Translations under genes and position numbers: made by a program
Assembly: GCA_050953505.1 (NCBI GenBank)
Contig: JBMNMU010000001.1
Location: 930,001 to 994,000, forward strand
Reading direction: 5' to 3'
From: JBMNMU01 sp050953505
GTDB taxonomy: Bacteria; Bacillota; Clostridia; Peptostreptococcales; Anaerovoracaceae
DNA length: 64,000 nucleotides
The notes under the pieces: generated by a model
The model's input: the letters and a program-made list of their open reading frames with translations, nothing else
What the model was told of the DNA's origin: nothing
Databases searched by the model: none
Shown here: piece by piece, positions 60,156 through 64,000 of the stretch
Layout: the number at the start of each line of letters is the position of its first letter
Position numbering within the stretch: position 1 is the stretch's first letter

Positions 60156-62069
60156 ATGTCGGAAAAGAAGACAAAACCTATAGGGGATCGGGTAAGCTAT
60201 CATGACTCTGTCGAAGAGATGTTGATTAGAATAAAAGAGGATGGTTTATCCAGTGTGTTTTCAAGATGGGAGTCACAGGAAAAAATTCGATGCAACTTCT
60301 GTCTGCAGGGTCTTAGCTGTCAGCTTTGCACCCAAGGCCCTTGTAGAATAAGCGATAAAGCTGGGATTTTGAAGGGCACTTGTGGGATAGGCCCTGATGC
60401 AATGGCTATGAGGAACCTTCTCATGAGAAACATAATGGGCGCTGCTACTTACGCACACCATGCCTTTGAAGCCTTCAGGACATTAAAAGCTACTGGTGAA
60501 GGGAAAACACCTTTTAAAATTACTGATAGGGATAAATTGAAATGGCTTTGCGAAAAAGTGGGCATTAACAGTCAGCAAGATGACAATCAAATGGCTATAG
60601 AGCTTGCTGAATTTCTTGACCTAGAAATGAAGACAAGCCCAGATCGAGAAAATAAAATGGTTGAGGTATTTTCTCCTATAAAGAGGCGACAAATTTGGAA
60701 GGATCTAAATATTTACCCTTGTGGCGTTCAACACGAAGTTGAAAATTGTATCGCAAGCTGTCTTACAAATGTAGATGGAGATTATGTTTCCTTGGCGAAA
60801 AAAGCTCTCAGGCTGGGCTTGTCAACTATCTATACAGCTCAGATTGGTTTGGAAATGGTTCAAGACATTCTATTTGGAACCCCTATGCCTCATGAAGTTG
60901 ATGTAGACCTTGGAATTATGGATCCAGACTACGTAAATATAGCATTCAATGGCCATCAGCCATGGGTAGGAGTGGCTACACTTCAAAAGGCAAAGGAAGA
61001 AAAGTATCAAGAAATGGCAAAGCAGGCAGGGGCTAAAGGTTTGAGAATTGTTGGGTCTATTGAAACTGGCCAAGAGCTTCTGCAACGATTTGAGACAGAC
61101 GATGTTTTCGTCGGACTAATGGGAAACTGGTTATCTATAGAGCCTTTCTTGGCTACAGGTACAGTGGATGCTTTAGTCATGGAAGAAAACTGTTCTCCAC
61201 CTGATATTGCCCATTATGCAGAAAAATATCAAGTTTCTCTAATAAGTGTCAGTATTATTATTGGTGTGCCTAAAACAAATCTTAATTTACCATATTATCC
61301 TGCTCAAGTTGACGAAATGGCTGATAAATGTATTCAAATGGCCATAGATAACTTTAAGAAAAGACATGGAAAAATTAAGCCATTAGTTCCAAAGAAAAAG
61401 ATGAAAGCTATCGCCGGGTTTTCTACAGAGGCCGTAATGAATGCCATTGGCAACGATTTGTCTGCTTTAGTTAATGTGATTGCTAAAGGGCAGATAAAAG
61501 GTGTTGTGGCTCTGGTTAATTGTTCTACTTTGAGAAATGGGCCGCAAGACTGGAATACTGTTAATATTGCAAAGGAATTAATAAAAGGAGATATTTTAGT
61601 TGTTAGCGGTGGCTGTGGAAACCATGGATTAGAGGTGGCCGGTTTATGCAACTTAGATGCCATAGAGATGGCGGGAGAAGGGCTTCAGGCTGTCTGCAAA
61701 GAACTAAAGATTCCTCCAGTGTTAAGCTTTGGAACATGTACAGATACAGGAAGGGTATCTATGTTGGTCACTGCCTTGGCAGACCATCTAAATGTAGATA
61801 TTCCAGACTTGCCCATTGCGATTACTGCTCCTGAATGGATGGAGCAAAAAGCAACTATTGATGGACTCTTTGCTGTAGCTTACGGTGCATATACTCATCT
61901 TTCGCCTACGCCATTTGTAACTGGTGCACCAAATCTTGTTAAGCTACTCACTGAAGATGTTGAGAAATTAACAGGTGGAAAGGTAGCTATTGGTGACGAT
62001 CCGGTACAGGCGGCAAAGGATATTAAAGCTCATATTCTAAAGAAAAGATCCCAGATGGGGCTACAATAG
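60156..62069 (+). CDS. Divergent CooS-family protein (Ni-CO dehydrogenase homologue)
   Basis: 637 aa, full length for the anaerobic CODH catalytic subunit. The N-terminal Fe-S cysteines are C46, C49, C55, C58, C63 and C76. The C46-x2-C49 pair and a Ser before C55 differ from the usual CC arrangement. C-cluster ligands H267 (NGHQP), C346, C456, C487 and C528, and the active-site lysine K565 (EWMEQKA), are present. The GICCTGNE motif that supplies the remaining ligand reads GSIETGQE (300-307), with no cysteine. It stands alone without cooC, cooF or acetyl-CoA synthase genes. It may not oxidise CO; a related redox role is possible. Confidence 0.88.
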   Translation: MSEKKTKPIGDRVSYHDSVEEMLIRIKEDGLSSVFSRWESQEKIRCNFCLQGLSCQLCTQGPCRISDKAGILKGTCGIGPDAMAMRNLLMRNIMGAATYAHHAFEAFRTLKATGEGKTPFKITDRDKLKWLCEKVGINSQQDDNQMAIELAEFLDLEMKTSPDRENKMVEVFSPIKRRQIWKDLNIYPCGVQHEVENCIASCLTNVDGDYVSLAKKALRLGLSTIYTAQIGLEMVQDILFGTPMPHEVDVDLGIMDPDYVNIAFNGHQPWVGVATLQKAKEEKYQEMAKQAGAKGLRIVGSIETGQELLQRFETDDVFVGLMGNWLSIEPFLATGTVDALVMEENCSPPDIAHYAEKYQVSLISVSIIIGVPKTNLNLPYYPAQVDEMADKCIQMAIDNFKKRHGKIKPLVPKKKMKAIAGFSTEAVMNAIGNDLSALVNVIAKGQIKGVVALVNCSTLRNGPQDWNTVNIAKELIKGDILVVSGGCGNHGLEVAGLCNLDAIEMAGEGLQAVCKELKIPPVLSFGTCTDTGRVSMLVTALADHLNVDIPDLPIAITAPEWMEQKATIDGLFAVAYGAYTHLSPTPFVTGAPNLVKLLTEDVEKLTGGKVAIGDDPVQAAKDIKAHILKKRSQMGLQ

Positions 62070-62088
62070 CATAATATTACTGAAGTTT

Positions 62089-62140
62089 AAAGGCAGTTTT
62101 CTCTGTTTCACTAATAGAAAGAAGGCTGCCTTTGTTCTTC
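62089..62140 (+). terminator. Terminator of the cooS-like gene
   Basis: AAAGGCAG (62089-62096) pairs with CTGCCTTT (62126-62133), with further inner pairing, followed by a T-rich stretch. Confidence 0.75.
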
Positions 62141-62261
62141 TTTTTACCAATATTAACTATACATAAGTGTTCTAAAATGATATATTATTAACAACAATAG
62201 ATCAGAGCTAAACTAAAAGATAAAGGTTATAATGTTAACGACAATTGGAAGTGAGTTACTA

Positions 62262-63614
62262 ATGAAAAGAAAACCGCTTTTTCTGGCAGCCTTAGCCATA
62301 ATAGCCATGATTATCCTAGCCACCTGTGGGTCCAATAGTTTTGAGTATTCTTTAGAAACGGTGAGCAGTATTGGGCCTGATGAAGGTTTTAGCTTTTATG
62401 TTGTATCGGACCCCCATTATCTTTCCGATACATTACATGATGATAAGGAAGCTTTTCAACGATTTATGAGCTATGGTGATCGTGCTGTTCAATACACAGG
62501 GGTAATGTTAGAGGTATTGCTTGAGGATATAAGGAAAAACAGGCCTGATTTTATCGTTCTTGCAGGTGATTTAACCTGCAATGGTGAGATGGAAAGTCAT
62601 GAGGAGCTGGCTGAATTACTATCCAGAGTGGAGGATATGGGTACTCAAGCTTATGTAGTTCCAGGCAATCATGATATATTAAATCCCATGGCAAGACATT
62701 TTTTTGAAAACACCATCTGGGAAGCAGACTATATTACCAGGGATACTTTTGCAAAAATATATTCTGACTTTGGTTATGATGAAGCTGTAAGTAGAGATCC
62801 TAACTCATTAAGCTATTTAGCCAAGCCTTCTGAAGACCTTTGGTTTCTCATGCTTGATACAGCAATATATCAAGATAATATTAAAGACAATTACCCAAAT
62901 CAAAATGGAGAACTTTCCCTAAAAACCATAGAATGGATCAAAAATTGCGCACTTTTAGCTCAAGAAAATAATGCAAAGCTTATTGCTGTCATGCATCATA
63001 GCCTAATAAATCACAGCGATATTATTAATGAGGGATATACCATCGCAAACCATCAAGAGGTACAAGAGTTTTTTTTTGAGAATGGTATTGATATAGCTTT
63101 TACTGGCCATATACATATCCAAGACATTAAATCCCTAACGAAGGATCAGAAGACCATTTATGATATTGCAACCAGTTCTCTGGCAGTGTATCCTAATCAA
63201 TACGGGATAGTCAAATATACACCCGGGAAGGGGTTAGACTATTCAACGAAGGTTTTAGAAATAGAGGAGTATGCCCATTCAAATCTGATGACAGACGAGA
63301 ACCTTCTCCATTTTCAAGACTATTCCCAAAGAATCTTTATTGAGCAATGCTGCAGAAAACATAGAGTCGGGTTGGAAAATGCACAGGGACTAACAAGAGA
63401 AGAGTTTAGAAAGGTAAACCAGCTGGTACAGCAAATGAATCTAATGTATTTTGCGGGATATAGGAATGAAGAACTCGGCCATTTACTGCAAAGTGAAGGA
63501 TATGAAATATTGCAAAGGATTTCCCCTCTGCCTGTGACAGATTATATCTCGGCAATGTTAAATGATGAAAGAGCTGATAATAACAAACTATTTATCCCTA
63601 TTGAAATGGATTGA
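62262..63614 (+). CDS. Calcineurin-like metallophosphoesterase lipoprotein
   Basis: Secreted or surface phosphoesterase. I start at ATG 62262 (MKRKPLFLAALAIIAM..., site GGAAGTGAG); an earlier ATG at 62232 is less likely. The signal peptide ends in a lipobox ILATC, so the cysteine would be lipidated. The metallophosphatase motifs are SDPHYLSD, LAGDLTCNGE, VPGNHDIL, AVMHHSL and FTGHIHIQD. The C-terminal 120 residues form a helical extension. It is 450 aa and the substrate is unknown; possibilities include nucleotides or phospholipids. Confidence 0.9.
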   Translation: MKRKPLFLAALAIIAMIILATCGSNSFEYSLETVSSIGPDEGFSFYVVSDPHYLSDTLHDDKEAFQRFMSYGDRAVQYTGVMLEVLLEDIRKNRPDFIVLAGDLTCNGEMESHEELAELLSRVEDMGTQAYVVPGNHDILNPMARHFFENTIWEADYITRDTFAKIYSDFGYDEAVSRDPNSLSYLAKPSEDLWFLMLDTAIYQDNIKDNYPNQNGELSLKTIEWIKNCALLAQENNAKLIAVMHHSLINHSDIINEGYTIANHQEVQEFFFENGIDIAFTGHIHIQDIKSLTKDQKTIYDIATSSLAVYPNQYGIVKYTPGKGLDYSTKVLEIEEYAHSNLMTDENLLHFQDYSQRIFIEQCCRKHRVGLENAQGLTREEFRKVNQLVQQMNLMYFAGYRNEELGHLLQSEGYEILQRISPLPVTDYISAMLNDERADNNKLFIPIEMD

Positions 63615-63721
63615 CATTAGGAGCTGATTTTAGTAAAGTATATGTTAGAATAATAGGTTCTATAGATAATATTATGCCATAAATACACAGTGTTTTCGGC
63701 TATTATAGGAGGATTAATCAT

Positions 63722-63868
63722 ATGAAAAACATTAAAACCATTGCAAAACCAACATTAAAAACTGTAGCAGGCAAAGGCTGTGGCGAATGCCAGACTTCAT
63801 GCCAATCCGCATGTAAAACTTCTTGTACTGTAGCAAATCAAGAATGTGAAAATACAAAGCGAAGATAA
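63722..63868 (+). CDS. scfA: SCIFF ranthipeptide precursor (six cysteines in forty-five residues)
   Basis: 48-aa precursor with ATG 63722 behind AGGAGG. The leader (MKNIKTIAKPTLKTVAGKG) precedes a core with cysteines at 20, 23, 27, 31, 35 and 42, each near threonine or serine (CGECQTSCQSACKTSCTVAN). This pattern is the near-universal clostridial SCIFF peptide, in which a radical-SAM enzyme makes thioether links. Its maturase begins 82 bp downstream, after an attenuator-like terminator. The function of the mature peptide is not settled; signalling roles have been proposed. Confidence 0.95.
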   Translation: MKNIKTIAKPTLKTVAGKGCGECQTSCQSACKTSCTVANQECENTKRR

Positions 63869-63890
63869 CATTTCAAGATAACAGTTAAAG

Positions 63891-63914
63891 AAACAGCATC
63901 GTTGCTGTTTTTTT
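63891..63914 (+). terminator. Terminator/attenuator between scfA and scfB
   Basis: AAACAGC pairs with GCTGTTT across ATCGTT, followed by a T run. It would let the peptide message exceed that of the maturase. Confidence 0.85.
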
Positions 63915-63949
63915 AATGATTAAATTTTTGAATAAGATTAGGAGTTCAG

Positions 63950-64000
63950 ATGATTCATAAGTATCAGTTTAAAGACCAATATATCGTTATGGATGTGAAT
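63950..64000 (+). CDS. scfB: SCIFF maturase (radical SAM), N-terminus only
   Basis: ATG 63950 behind TAGGAG opens a frame (MIHKYQFKDQYIVMDVN) that runs off the window edge after 17 codons. The start resembles the N-terminus of SCIFF radical-SAM maturases, and position right after the SCIFF precursor makes the call likely. The catalytic CxxxCxxC motif lies outside the window. Confidence 0.8.
   Translation, partial: MIHKYQFKDQYIVMDVN

Overview
The window looks like a chromosomal segment of a low-GC, anaerobic, spore-forming member of the Clostridia. Supporting evidence is the ruvC-ruvA-ruvB-spoIID-queA-tgt housekeeping block, a SpoIID-family protein, a CooS-type CO dehydrogenase homologue, a PerR/rubredoxin/rubrerythrin oxygen-defence locus, and a SCIFF peptide followed by the start of its radical-SAM maturase. 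An Alkaliphilus/Natronincola-like relative is a guess; nothing in the window fixes the genus.

Layout. (1) 1-13060, mobile/defence island: an edge-truncated DUF3883-type gene, a complete EcoR124-like (type IC) restriction-modification operon with its own XRE regulator on the minus strand, then on the plus strand a phage/plasmid primase-helicase, an HK97-type capsid gene, a TnpW-like small protein and a large serine recombinase. (2) 13547-21600, housekeeping: ruvCAB, spoIID-like, queA, tgt, metA and an rlmD/rumA-type 23S rRNA methyltransferase. (3) 21571-30545: the 3' end of that methyltransferase gene is the attachment site for two tandem small elements. Each has a nearly identical 306-aa serine recombinase. 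One carries two tiny membrane proteins; the other carries an ECF-type sigma factor and a membrane-anchored serpin. The first and last of the three att copies are also occupied by 1904-bp copies of one group II intron. (4) 30672-36580: IS21-like repeat arrays, a PerR repressor and a tri-rubredoxin/flavoprotein/rubrerythrin fusion, a further large serine recombinase and a frameshifted pseudogene. (5) 36686-44500: an LctP-family permease divergent from a PTS-IIC-like permease with the FdrA/DUF1116/DUF2877/carbamate kinase set (oxamate carbamoyltransferase type). (6) 44785-53832: BrnQ, a Na/Pi cotransporter, an ISL3-family IS that landed in that gene's terminator, hydantoinase and amidohydrolase, and an S1-domain protein. 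(7) 53884-64000: a penicillin-binding protein with an FHA-FtsW/RodA protein, nitroreductase, MetY, a short transcript unit, a MazG-like protein, a divergent CooS, a lipoprotein phosphoesterase, SCIFF and the start of its maturase.

How the genes work together. The ureide genes (hydantoinase, carbamoyl-amidohydrolase, FdrA/YlbE/YlbF, carbamate kinase) suggest catabolism of ring or linear ureides, with ATP made from carbamoyl phosphate. MetA, with glutamate at residue 111, should make O-acetylhomoserine for MetY. PerR very probably controls the oxygen/peroxide reductase fusion.

The least familiar parts are the sigma/serpin cargo element, the double use of one rlmD motif by a recombinase and a group II intron, the rubredoxin-flavoprotein-rubrerythrin fusion with an internal start, and the CooS lacking a C-cluster cysteine. 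All calls come from reading the sequence; no database search was run.
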